Source: Azohydromonas australica DSM 1124 (GTDB taxonomy: Bacteria > Pseudomonadota > Gammaproteobacteria > Burkholderiales > Burkholderiaceae_C). Taken from it: 64,000 nucleotides of DNA. The first letter of the stretch is position 1, and each line of letters begins with the position of its first letter. The position numbers and the translations under genes were made by a program. This document shows positions 44,528-53,216 of this stretch, piece by piece. Under the pieces are notes generated by a model. It had not been told where the DNA came from. It did not search any database and saw nothing but the letters and a program-made list of their open reading frames with translations. The DNA lies in assembly GCF_000430725.1 (NCBI RefSeq), contig NZ_KE387218.1, positions 10,710-74,709 on the forward strand, in the 5' to 3' direction.

Positions 44528-45345
44528 TGTCCTACATCCTGCAGGCGCTCCAGCGCGCCGAAGCCGAACGCAACCGCGGCGCCACGCCGGGCCTGCACAC
44601 GCCCACGCTGCCCGCCGCCACCGCGGCCGAGCCGCGCCGTGGCCGCGCGCTGCCCTGGGGCCTGGGCGCCGCAGCGCTGGCCGTGGCCGGCGCGCTGGCG
44701 TGGTGGCTGTGGCCGGCGGCGCCCGCGTCCGGGCCGGTGGCGGGCACGCAGACGCCGTCCGCCACCGCCGCCGCGCCGCAACCCGCGGCGCCGGCCGTTC
44801 CCGCGGCCCCTGCACCGGCCGCGCCGGCGACGCCCCTACCGGCGGCGCCGCCGGTGGCGCAAGCCGTCCCGCCCGCGGCGGTCATCACCGCGCCGCCTGA
44901 AGCCGCACCCGCCCCGGCGCCCCGGGCCGAGCCCGCGCCGCGCCGCGCCCCGGCCGATGCGCCACCGCCGCGCGCTCCGGCGGCCACCGCCATGCCGCCG
45001 GCCGCGATGACGCCGCCAACGGCGGGTCCGGCCACCGCGGCGCGCCCGGCGACCCCGCCGGCTCCAGTGGCGCCCACGGCCCCGGCGTCCCCGGCCAACA
45101 CGGCTCCCGCGCAGGCGCCGCTGCCCACGCTGGCCGAGCTGCCGCCGGCGCTGCGCCAGTCGCTGCCGGCGCTGAACCTGGGCGGTGGCATCTACTCCGC
45201 CGAGCCCGCCAACCGGCTGCTGATCGTCAACGGCCAGGTGCTGCGCGAGAAGGCGCAGATCGCGCCCGAGCTGGTGCTGGAGTCGATCGGGCCGCGGGCG
45301 GCGGTATTCCGGTTCAGGGGGCAGCGCTTCGAGATGCGCTATTGA
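44527..45345 (+). CDS. gspB: GspB-type type II secretion assembly protein
   Basis: A 272-residue protein beginning MSYILQALQRAEAERNRGAT, the hallmark of GspB/ExeB. A membrane helix (LGAAALAVAGALAWWLWPAA) is followed by about 130 residues of proline/alanine-rich linker and a compact C-terminal domain (LNLGGGIYSAEPANRLLIVN, AVFRFRGQRFEMRY). It partners GspA in placing the secretin. The start shares one base with the gspA stop codon. The proline/alanine linker is longer than needed to span the periplasm and will vary among relatives. Confidence 0.88.
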   Translation: MSYILQALQRAEAERNRGATPGLHTPTLPAATAAEPRRGRALPWGLGAAALAVAGALAWWLWPAAPASGPVAGTQTPSATAAAPQPAAPAVPAAPAPAAPATPLPAAPPVAQAVPPAAVITAPPEAAPAPAPRAEPAPRRAPADAPPPRAPAATAMPPAAMTPPTAGPATAARPATPPAPVAPTAPASPANTAPAQAPLPTLAELPPALRQSLPALNLGGGIYSAEPANRLLIVNGQVLREKAQIAPELVLESIGPRAAVFRFRGQRFEMRY

Positions 45346-45418
45346 CGCCGGTGTCCGCCGTTGTAGGAACGGGTGGCGCAGCCCCGAGGGACCCCATTGG
45401 CGCGCCCCGGCGCCGGCG

Positions 45419-45922
45419 TCATTCCGGCATAGCGCTCGGATCGTCCGGCGCCCAGCCCTTGGACGGCGTGCGCCCCGCATCCAGTGCGTGCAGGCGGTCC
45501 GGCACCGAAGGCGTGGAAATGCCGCTGAGCGCACGCTGCGCCGCCTGGGCATCGCCGCGCGTGGCCACGTCGCCCAGCGACAGCATGCCCACCAACCGTT
45601 CGCGGCGGTCCAGCACCGGCAGGCGTCGGATCTGGGCCCGCTGCATGCGCTCCACCACTTCGTCCAGCGGCTGGTCCTCGTAGCAGCTCTGCACCAGCGC
45701 CGTCATCACCTCCGACAGCGGCGTGGCGCTGGCCGTCATGTCCAGCGCCACGGCGCGCAGCACGATGTCGCGGTCCGTGACGATGCCCACCACGCGGTCG
45801 TCGTCGCACACGGGGATCACGCCCACGTTGAGATCGTCCATCGCCTTGGCGGCAAGCTGAACGTTGTCGCTGGGCGTCATCGCGCGCGCGCCGCGGGTCA
45901 TGACATCGGCAACCTGGGTCAT
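45419..45922 (-). CDS. CBS-domain protein
   Basis: A 167-residue soluble protein with two CBS domains: QVADVMTRGARAMTPSDNVQ with VVGIVTDRDIVLRAVA, and EVMTALVQSCYEDQPLDEVV with LVGMLSLGDVATRG. Such pairs bind adenine nucleotides and sense energy state. ATG at 45922 follows a short purine-rich stretch. The tail (about 35 residues, TPSKGWAPDDPSAMPE) is outside the domains. The partner is unknown. A second CBS protein lies at 57405. Confidence 0.87.
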   Translation of the reverse strand: MTQVADVMTRGARAMTPSDNVQLAAKAMDDLNVGVIPVCDDDRVVGIVTDRDIVLRAVALDMTASATPLSEVMTALVQSCYEDQPLDEVVERMQRAQIRRLPVLDRRERLVGMLSLGDVATRGDAQAAQRALSGISTPSVPDRLHALDAGRTPSKGWAPDDPSAMPE

Positions 45923-46171
45923 GGTGCTGCTCCTGTGTCCTGGAATGGGTTGGCAAGGCCGGGGCGGCACCGCATGAGCCGCGGGCCGCGATGCCGCAGC
46001 TGAGGCATCCGGCATGCCGTGCCGCCGCTGCTCCCCGGCCCGGGTGGAGCAGCGCGCAGCTCTTCCGCTCGGGCCCGGGATGGCGCCGGGCCGCCAGTTA
46101 TGCTGTGGCGCACATATCGCGCAGTAAAGGCGGAATCAGAACAATGGCGTCAAGCCTGTTCCACCGCCGCG

Positions 46172-47038
46172 ATGCCGATCTACTGCCGTGCTCCATCCGG
46201 GTACACCGACCCCTTGAACTCCATCCGGACCGTGCTCGGCCTGGCCCTGGCCGCCGCCGCGTCCGCCTCTTTCGCGCAAGCGGCGCCGGCCGCCGCAGCC
46301 GCCCCCGTCACGGTGTTGGCCGCCGGCAGCCTGCGCGTGGCGCTGACCGAGGCCGCGCGCGCCTTCGAACGCCAGTCCGGCGCCCAGGTCAGGCTCAACT
46401 TCGGCGCCTCCGGGATGCTCAAGGACCGGCTGCTCGGCGGCGAGCCCGGGGACCTGTTCGCCTCGGCCAACATGGAGCATCCGCAGGCGCTGGCCGCGGC
46501 GGGCCGGGCGCGCGCCGTGCAGCCCTTCGCGCGCAACACGCTGTGTCTGCTGGGCGCGCCGGGCTTCAGCCTGCAGGGCCGGGACGTGGCGCAGCGGCTG
46601 CTCGATCCGGCGCTGCGCGTGGCCATCTCCACGCCGGTGGCCGATCCGGCCGGGGACTACGCCTTCCGCTTCTTCGAGCGCATCGAGTCCAGCGGCGCCG
46701 GCGGCCCGGGCTCGGCCGACCAGCTCAAGCGGCGCGCGCTGCAGCTCGTCGGCGGGCCCACGTCGCCCGCGGCGCCGCCCGACCGCAGCCTGTACGCGAT
46801 GCTGCTGGGCGAGGGCCGTGCCGACGTCTTCGTCACCTACTGCACCAACGCCGCCCAGGCCGCGCGCGAGAACCCGGCGCTGCCGGTGCTGAGCGTGCCG
46901 GCGCCGCTGGAGGTGTCCGCCACCTACGGCCTGGCGCTGTTGCAGGGCGCCTCGCCGGCGGCCGAGGCCTTTGCCGGCTTCCTGCGCGGCGAGGGCGGGC
47001 AGGCGGTGCTGCGCGGCCACGGGTTCAGCTCGCCATGA
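46172..47038 (+). CDS. ModA-like molybdate/sulfate-type binding protein
   Basis: A 288-residue periplasmic binding protein of the ModA family. After an export signal (TVLGLALAAAASASFAQA) come VTVLAAGSLRVALTEAARAF, LNFGASGMLKDRLLGG, GDLFASANMEHPQAL and ISTPVADPAGDYAFRFFERI, the expected ModA order. ATG at 46172 is chosen; a TTG at about 46214 would put the signal peptide nearer the start. No modB or modC membrane and ATPase genes follow. Instead its stop codon overlaps the ATG of a 70-residue ribbon-helix-helix protein. The ligand may be molybdate, tungstate or another oxyanion. Confidence 0.8.
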   Translation: MPIYCRAPSGYTDPLNSIRTVLGLALAAAASASFAQAAPAAAAAPVTVLAAGSLRVALTEAARAFERQSGAQVRLNFGASGMLKDRLLGGEPGDLFASANMEHPQALAAAGRARAVQPFARNTLCLLGAPGFSLQGRDVAQRLLDPALRVAISTPVADPAGDYAFRFFERIESSGAGGPGSADQLKRRALQLVGGPTSPAAPPDRSLYAMLLGEGRADVFVTYCTNAAQAARENPALPVLSVPAPLEVSATYGLALLQGASPAAEAFAGFLRGEGGQAVLRGHGFSSP

Positions 47039-47247
47039 CGCGCGGGCTCAAGTCACGCGCCGCCGCCGGCGAGCCGGTGCGGCTGACGCTGCGGCTGCCG
47101 GCGGACACGGTGCGCCGGCTGCGCGAGGTGGCGCGCCAGCGGGGCCTGAGCGTCAACGGCCTGCTCGACGAGGCCGCGGCGCTGGCGCTGCTGGAATACG
47201 AGTTCATGCGACATCCCGACGAGGCGCCGCCGCCGCCTCGGAGCTGA
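47035..47247 (+). CDS. Small ribbon-helix-helix-type protein coupled to the ModA-like gene
   Basis: A 70-residue protein beginning inside the ModA-like gene's stop codon (ATGA overlap). The central part, VRLTLRLPADTVRRLREVAR followed by QRGLSVNGLLDEAAALALLE, fits a ribbon-helix-helix fold: one short strand (RLTLRLP), then two helices with the turn at RGLSVN. Basic N-terminus, proline-rich C-terminus. Such proteins bind DNA as dimers and often regulate their own operon. The ORF is short but the overlap and fold pattern argue that it is real. Its target is unknown. Confidence 0.6.
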   Translation: MTRGLKSRAAAGEPVRLTLRLPADTVRRLREVARQRGLSVNGLLDEAAALALLEYEFMRHPDEAPPPPRS

Positions 47248-47277
47248 GGCCAGGGAGGCGGGCGCAGCGCCCCGGGC

Positions 47278-47670
47278 TCACACCCGCCCGTTCGCCTCCA
47301 GCCAGCGCCACTCGGTGTCCTCGTACAGCCGCGCGCGCGAGACGAAGTGCTGCCCCGTGGCGCCTTCGAGCGAGAACATGCCGCCGCGCCCGGGCTCGGC
47401 GTCCAGGATCAGCTGCGAGCCGCTCCAGTACTCGAACAGCGACTCGTTGATGTAGAAGGGCTCGCCGTCGACGTGGCCCAGCAGCCGGTCGTGGTCGCTC
47501 ACCAGCAGCTCGCCGCGGCCGTAGCACATGGGCGCGCTGCCGTCGCAGCAGCCGCCGGACTGGTAGAACATCAGCGCCCCGTGTTGCGCGCGCACCTGTG
47601 CGATCAGCGCCAGCGCCGCCTCGGTGGCCACCACCTGCTGCACTTCCTTCATGTCGTCGGCCGTGGTCAT
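47278..47670 (-). CDS. DUF779 protein, aldehyde-dehydrogenase associated
   Basis: A 130-residue protein of the DUF779 family, which is typically encoded next to acetaldehyde dehydrogenase. Conserved features: LMFYQSGGCCDGSAPMCYGR with three cysteines that could bind a metal, LLGHVDGEPFYINESLFEYW, and GGMFSLEGATGQHFVSRARL. The second ATG (47670) has GGGGGA at proper distance. It lies downstream of the dehydrogenase on the same strand, separated by a terminator, so it may be expressed at lower level. The function is unknown. Confidence 0.85.
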   Translation of the reverse strand: MTTADDMKEVQQVVATEAALALIAQVRAQHGALMFYQSGGCCDGSAPMCYGRGELLVSDHDRLLGHVDGEPFYINESLFEYWSGSQLILDAEPGRGGMFSLEGATGQHFVSRARLYEDTEWRWLEANGRV

Positions 47671-47711
47671 CGGCATTCCCCCGGTGGGCCGTCGCCGGCC
47701 TGCCTGAAATG

Positions 47712-47740
47712 AAAAAAGGCGGCGGCATCGCGCCGCCGCC
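47712..47740 (-). terminator. Rho-independent terminator after the aldehyde dehydrogenase
   Basis: On the minus strand GGCGGCGGC, loop GCGAT, GCCGCCGCC, then six T: a classic strong terminator (47740 down to 47712), between the dehydrogenase and the DUF779 gene. Confidence 0.85.
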
Positions 47741-47788
47741 CTCCCTGGCGATCCGTCAAGAGAAGGGCCCTCGCGGGGCCCCGCCCGA

Positions 47789-49309
<1,521 letters not shown>

Positions 49310-49404
49310 GCGTGTCTCCTTGTGAACGCGTCTGTGAAAGTGGCCCCGGCTGCCTTTTGGGTCTGCAGCCGCCGGAGCGCTGGATCAGGTTGCGGCGTTC
49401 CTAT

Positions 49405-49421
49405 TGCCAGGACCGTGCCAG
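49405..49421 (-). promoter_or_regulatory. Candidate sigma-54 (-24/-12) promoter of the aldehyde dehydrogenase
   Basis: On the minus strand CTGGCACGGTCCTGGCA fits the sigma-54 consensus YTGGCACGrNNNTTGCW except for one base in the -12 element (TGGC instead of TTGC). The invariant GG and GC are correctly spaced. It lies about 95 bases before the ATG. Confidence 0.6.
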
Positions 49422-49453
49422 CGGCGCGGCACGGTGCCTGGCGGCCCCGCGGG

Positions 49454-49567
49454 CGTCACAAACTCCGGGTCAGTACCGAGGCCGGTGCCACGCTGGTGCC
49501 GGTGCTGTGACGTCAGGACTGCTCCAGGCCTTGGCGCTGTCCCAGCGCGTCACAAGGCCTGACGTCA
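49454..49567. promoter_or_regulatory. Candidate upstream activator sites for the sigma-54 promoter
   Basis: TGTGACG or its complement occurs three times (49454-49460, 49506-49512, 49548-49554). TGACGTCAGG (49508-49517) and CCTGACGTCA (49558-49567) form a perfect 10-base inverted pair. All lie 30-165 bases upstream of the candidate -24 element, a suitable place for an enhancer-binding protein of the AcoR class. Confidence 0.5.
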
Positions 49568-49671
49568 TCATGGATTTGCACGTCTTTGCATATGCAACAA
49601 CCACAGGTCAAGGCGCGGCGGCCAGCACACCGGTGTCTTGTAAGGACCTGAAGTGGTTCATGGACTACAAG

Positions 49672-49750
49672 ACCCGTTCGGGCTGAGCTTGTCGAAGCCC
49701 TGCGGCGATAACCGAGCGCCTGCTCTTCGACAGGCTCAGAGCGAACGGGT
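49672..49750. repeat. REP-like palindromic repeat 1
   Basis: ACCCGTTCG at 49672-49680 pairs with CGAACGGGT at 49742-49750; inside are GCTGAGCTTGTCGAAG and TCTTCGACAGGCTCAG. The motif CTGAGCTTGTCGAAG is a well-known dispersed repeat type in Burkholderiales genomes. A related element lies at 51499-51601. Confidence 0.7.
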
Positions 49751-49780
49751 GATGGGTTGTCCAGCGATGGACTGGAATTC

Positions 49781-51031
49781 CTATTGCGCCGGCGCGTCGA
49801 ACAGCGGCAGCTCCGGCTGCGTGGGCAGGTCGGCCCGGGCACCGCCGGCTGCGGCCTTGCGCGCGGCGCGCGGCGCGGGCGCAGGGGCGTCGGAGCGGCT
49901 GAGCGAGCCCGCGCGGATGCCCAGCAGCCGCAGCCGCTTGGTGAGGTCCACGCGCTTGAGGCACAACCCCGCGGCGCGGCGGATGGCGGCGGCGTCGGCG
50001 GTGGGCGCGGGCAGGGTCTGGTCGCGCGTGACCGTCTGGAAGTCCTCGAAGCGCAGTTTGATGCCGATGGTGCGGCCCAGGTAGCCCTTGCGCTGCAGGT
50101 CCTCGGCCACCTGCTGCGCCAGCCGCGTGAAGATGGCCGAGAGCTGCGCGCGGTCGCGCACCGCGTGCAGGTCGCGCTCGAAGGTGGTCTCGCGGCTGAT
50201 GGACACCGGCTCGCTGTGCGTGACCACCGGCCGCTCGTCCAGGCCGTGCGAGGCCTCGTACAGCCACTGCCCGTAGCTGCGGCCGAAACGCTCGATCAGC
50301 CACGGCGCCTCGCGCTGTGCCAGCTCGCCGATGCTGCGGATGCCCAGCGCCTCGAGCTTGGCGCCAGCCTTGGGACCGATGCCGTTGATGCGCCGCACCG
50401 GCAGCGGCCAGATGCGCGTGGGCAGGTCCTGCAGCGTCAGCACCGTCAGGCCGTCGGGCTTGTCCAGCTCGGAGGCGATCTTGGACAGCAGCTTGTTGGG
50501 CGTGACGCCGATGGAGCAGGTGAGCCCCGTGGCGGCACGAACGTTGTTGCGGATCTCTTGCGCCACGGCGCGCACGCCGGCCAGCGGGTCGTGGCCCAGC
50601 ACCTCGCGGACCGCGGGCAGCTCGCTCAGGTCGATGTAGATCTCGTCGATGCCGCGGTCCTCGATCACCGGCGCGAGCTCCGCCACCGCGGCCTTGAAGC
50701 GGCGCGACATGGCGCGGTAGGCGTCGAAGTCGGCGGGCAGCAGCACGGCATCGGGCGCGAGCTGCGCGGCCTTCATGAGGCCCATGCCCGAGTGCACGCC
50801 GTAGGCGCGCGCCGGGTAGGTGGCGGTGGTGATGACGCCGCGGCCGGCGTAGTCGCGCAGCCGCGCGAAGCGGCGGCTGCCGTCGGGCAGCTCCTCGGGC
50901 TGGTGCGCGCGCCGCCCGCCGATGACCACCGGCAGCCCGCGCAGCTCCGGATAACGCAGCAGCTCCACGGACGCATAGAAGGCGTCCATGTCGAGGTGCG
51001 CGATCCAGCGCTGACCGCTCGGGCTGTGCAT
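49781..51031 (-). CDS. dinB: DNA polymerase IV
   Basis: A 416-residue Y-family translesion polymerase. Catalytic motifs: RWIAHLDMDAFYASVELLRY (first Asp), VIEDRGIDEIYIDLSELP (DE pair), GLTCSIGVTPNKLLSKIASE, and the helix-hairpin-helix VRRINGIGPKAGAKLEALGI; the little-finger domain includes SISRETTFERDL. A proline/alanine tail ends QPELPLFDAPAQ, matching the QLxLF-type beta-clamp binding motif. The ATG at 51031 lies inside a perfect LexA box, so it is probably SOS-induced. REP-like repeats lie on either side. Confidence 0.95.
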   Translation of the reverse strand: MHSPSGQRWIAHLDMDAFYASVELLRYPELRGLPVVIGGRRAHQPEELPDGSRRFARLRDYAGRGVITTATYPARAYGVHSGMGLMKAAQLAPDAVLLPADFDAYRAMSRRFKAAVAELAPVIEDRGIDEIYIDLSELPAVREVLGHDPLAGVRAVAQEIRNNVRAATGLTCSIGVTPNKLLSKIASELDKPDGLTVLTLQDLPTRIWPLPVRRINGIGPKAGAKLEALGIRSIGELAQREAPWLIERFGRSYGQWLYEASHGLDERPVVTHSEPVSISRETTFERDLHAVRDRAQLSAIFTRLAQQVAEDLQRKGYLGRTIGIKLRFEDFQTVTRDQTLPAPTADAAAIRRAAGLCLKRVDLTKRLRLLGIRAGSLSRSDAPAPAPRAARKAAAGGARADLPTQPELPLFDAPAQ

Positions 51032-51039
51032 GCATACAG
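51024..51039 (-). promoter_or_regulatory. LexA (SOS) box of dinB
   Basis: CTGT, eight bases, ACAG: an exact match to the LexA consensus, on the minus strand CTGTATGCATGCACAG. It overlaps the chosen start codon (51029-51031), so transcription probably starts within a few bases of, or before, the ATG. Confidence 0.8.
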
Positions 51040-51220
51040 CATAGCGGGCGGGGGCGGCGCACTTCGTTCGATGCGCGCGCGACGGTGCCGCCCGGTGTGC
51101 CGCATCAAGGCCGCGCAGGTGGCGCGGGCTACCATGGCGGGCTGGCTGTCGAGCGCCCGGCCGGGCGGCTTGGCCTTGTTTTCCGCAACCCGATCCACGT
51201 CCGCAAGAGAGAACCGCTGC

Positions 51221-51487
51221 ATGACCACCCCCGGCCTGATACGCCTGCTACCGGGCCAGCGCCAGCTGATCTTCAACACCGACGGCTCCAACGCGCGCTG
51301 GTACCGGGTGTTCAACCGCGGACAGTCGCCCATGGGCGTGATCTACGCCAACAACCCCGGCAACACCGCCTCGCTATCGCAGACCATCGACCCGGGCCGT
51401 TCCATGGACTTCCTGGCCTACCGCCTGGAGGTGCGGCACCTCTCGGGCACCCACATCCTCGACGGGCTGTACGAGGCGCTGCCCTAG
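51221..51487 (+). CDS. Small hypothetical protein
   Basis: An 88-residue protein from ATG 51221. It looks beta-rich (RQLIFNTDGSNARWYRVFN, GVIYANNPGNTASLSQTI, FLAYRLEVRHLSGTHILDG) with no signal peptide, cysteine or membrane segment. An AGAGAG stretch precedes the start at a useful distance. The frame continues open upstream, antisense to dinB, but that part is shadow. Family not recognised. It is divergent from dinB with a 190-base gap, so it does not share the LexA box. Confidence 0.5.
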   Translation: MTTPGLIRLLPGQRQLIFNTDGSNARWYRVFNRGQSPMGVIYANNPGNTASLSQTIDPGRSMDFLAYRLEVRHLSGTHILDGLYEALP

Positions 51488-51838
51488 GGCTGTCGGGCTT
51501 CCGTTCAGGCTGAGGCCTTCGACAAGCTCAGGACAGGCTCTGTCGAAGCCTCGTGTCCCGGCTGGCCTGCAGGCCCTTCGACAAGCTCCGGGCGAACGGA
51601 AAGCCCAGGCCGCTGCACTGGACGCGCGATCTGCGGCGCCGCAGGTTCCGGAAGGGACGGCGACGGCCATGGCTCCGGGGCCGATCTCGGCATGCGCCAC
51701 CTGGCGTGCGCCTGACCGTGGTCAAGCGCGCAGGCGCCCCCGCTCGGCCTGGGCGGGACGGGGCGCACTAGCATCGGCAGGGCGCCGGCGGTTGTGGCGG
51801 CGCGTCGTGAATCCCGCAATCAATGAAGGAGCTGTGAC
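51488..51838. other. Gap with REP-like repeat before the two-domain Usp gene
   Basis: 350 bases. The repeat at 51499-51601 fills the left part; the rest has no recognisable gene. AAGGAG just before the Usp start is its ribosome-binding site. The promoter was not identified. Confidence 0.5.
51499..51601. repeat. REP-like palindromic repeat 2
   Basis: TTCCGTTC at 51499-51506 pairs with GAACGGAA at 51594-51601; within it are CTTCGACAAGCTCAGGAC, CTGTCGAAGCC and CTTCGACAAGCTC. It is the same family as the element at 49672-49750. Confidence 0.7.
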
Positions 51839-52717
51839 ATGAGCGAACTGCGCCGGATCGTGGTTCACGTCAGCGACAGCCCGCGCGCCCGCGAGGTGGC
51901 GCTGTGGGCGGCGTCGCTGGCGGACGAGCATGGGGCCGAGCTGGAGGCGGTGCATGCGGTGGAGGCCACGCCTACGGCGGCCTACCTCACGCCGGAGGCC
52001 ACCACCATCGCCACGCAGCTGAGCATCGACAGCGACCGCGGGCGCATCGAGCAGGCGCGGGCGCTGATCGACGAGGTGGGCCAGTTCCGCGAGAAGCCGC
52101 TGCCCTTCGAGAGCGTGCTGGCCGACCCGCTGCCCACGCTGCTGCGCCACGTGCGCTGCGCCGACCTGCTGGTGATGGGCCAGCACGACCCGGAGACGCC
52201 CGACGGCACCGCGTCCGGGCTGGCCGGCCGGGTGCTGATGGGCGCGGGCTGCCCGGTGCTGTTCGTGCCCCACACCGACGGCCACGGCGGCCCGCGCCCG
52301 CGCGCGGTGCGCAACGTGCTGGTGGCCTGGAACGGCAGCCGCGAGAGCGTGCGCGCGCTGCGCGACGCGCTGCCGCTGCTGCGGCGCGCGGCCAAGGTGG
52401 AGCTGGTTCGCTTCGTGCGGGGCGACGACGACGTGCCGCCGCTGGAGCCGCTGGTGCAGTACCTGGCGCTGCACGGCGTGCGCGCCACGTGCAGCTTGCA
52501 ACGCAGCCGCGAGCCCTCGGTGGGCGAGCGGCTGCTGTCGCCCTGGACGCCCGACGCCCCGGTGGCCGAGGCGCTGCTGTCACGCGCGGCGGACGTGGAT
52601 GCCGACCTGATCGCCATCGGCGGCTACGGCCACGCGCGCGCCTGGGAGCTGGCCCTGGGCGGCGTCACGCGCACGCTGCTGCAGTCGATGACGGTGCCGG
52701 TGCTGATGTCGCATTGA
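51839..52717 (+). CDS. Universal stress protein, two UspA domains
   Basis: A 292-residue tandem Usp. The first domain starts LRRIVVHVSDSPRAREVALW and ends DLLVMGQHDPETPDG with PVLFVPH. The second starts RNVLVAWNGSRESVRALRDA and has the nucleotide-loop-like LIAIGGYGHARAWELALGG with TVPVLMSH closing it. The second domain keeps the fuller loop; the first is degenerate. AAGGAG lies before the ATG. It stands upstream of, and convergent with, the HPF-like gene, in a cluster of stress genes. Confidence 0.88.
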   Translation: MSELRRIVVHVSDSPRAREVALWAASLADEHGAELEAVHAVEATPTAAYLTPEATTIATQLSIDSDRGRIEQARALIDEVGQFREKPLPFESVLADPLPTLLRHVRCADLLVMGQHDPETPDGTASGLAGRVLMGAGCPVLFVPHTDGHGGPRPRAVRNVLVAWNGSRESVRALRDALPLLRRAAKVELVRFVRGDDDVPPLEPLVQYLALHGVRATCSLQRSREPSVGERLLSPWTPDAPVAEALLSRAADVDADLIAIGGYGHARAWELALGGVTRTLLQSMTVPVLMSH

Positions 52718-52754
52718 GGCGCGGGGCGGGCGCGCCGCCGCGCCCGCGGACGGC

Positions 52755-53117
52755 TTACAGCCCGTCCACCCCGTCGCGCCGGATGGTTTCGCGCGCATTC
52801 TTGGTCTTGTCCAGCGCCTTGCCCAGGCTGCTGTCGAGCACGCGCAGCAGCTTCTCGACGGCGCCGTCGATGGCGGCGCGCATGTCGCCGGTCTGGTGGC
52901 TGGCGGTCAGCGGCTCGCGGCCGGCGACGCGGGCCTCCAGCAAGCAGCGCTTGTCGTCGTCACCCAGCTTGGCGGCATTGCTGTCGCTCAGGTGCACTTC
53001 CACGCGCGTGATGTGGTCGGCGTAGCGGTCCAGCTCGGTTTCCAGGATCTGCGCGATCTCGCGCTCCATGTCTTCGCGGCCGGGGATGTGGTCGTCGGTG
53101 TTGACTTGTACTTGCAT
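52755..53117 (-). CDS. HPF/RaiA-family ribosome-associated protein
   Basis: A 120-residue protein of the ribosome hibernation factor family: MQVQVNTDDHIPGREDMERE then ILETELDRYADHITRVEVHL, SDSNAAKLGDDDKRCLLEAR and MRAAIDGAVEKLLRVLDSSL. It has the beta-alpha-beta-beta-beta-alpha order of HPF with a basic end. GAGG lies ten bases before ATG 53117; 53126 is an alternative. The short form binds ribosomes in stationary phase in its relatives; this one is a paralogue outside the rpoN locus. Confidence 0.8.
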   Translation of the reverse strand: MQVQVNTDDHIPGREDMEREIAQILETELDRYADHITRVEVHLSDSNAAKLGDDDKRCLLEARVAGREPLTASHQTGDMRAAIDGAVEKLLRVLDSSLGKALDKTKNARETIRRDGVDGL

Positions 53118-53216
53118 GCTGTTCATTCCTCTCGGTTTGTAGGCCCGGGCGGGCCGGATGGTGCTCCTCCGGCAAGCGGCGTGCGCTGCCGAGGAGCACG
53201 GCATCATGGCAACCCT

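Larger units (their letters stand above)
49310..49780. other. Control region and repeat between aldehyde dehydrogenase and dinB
   Basis: 470 bases without a gene. From left to right: leader and sigma-54 promoter of the dehydrogenase (49405-49421), enhancer-like motifs (49454-49567), and a palindromic repeat (49672-49750) just after the dinB stop codon. Open frames in it show no domains. Confidence 0.6.

Noticed and set aside
46080..46130. ModE-type operator before the ModA-like gene
   Set aside because: A loose TATG...CATA dyad exists but it does not match the known ModE site well enough to call.
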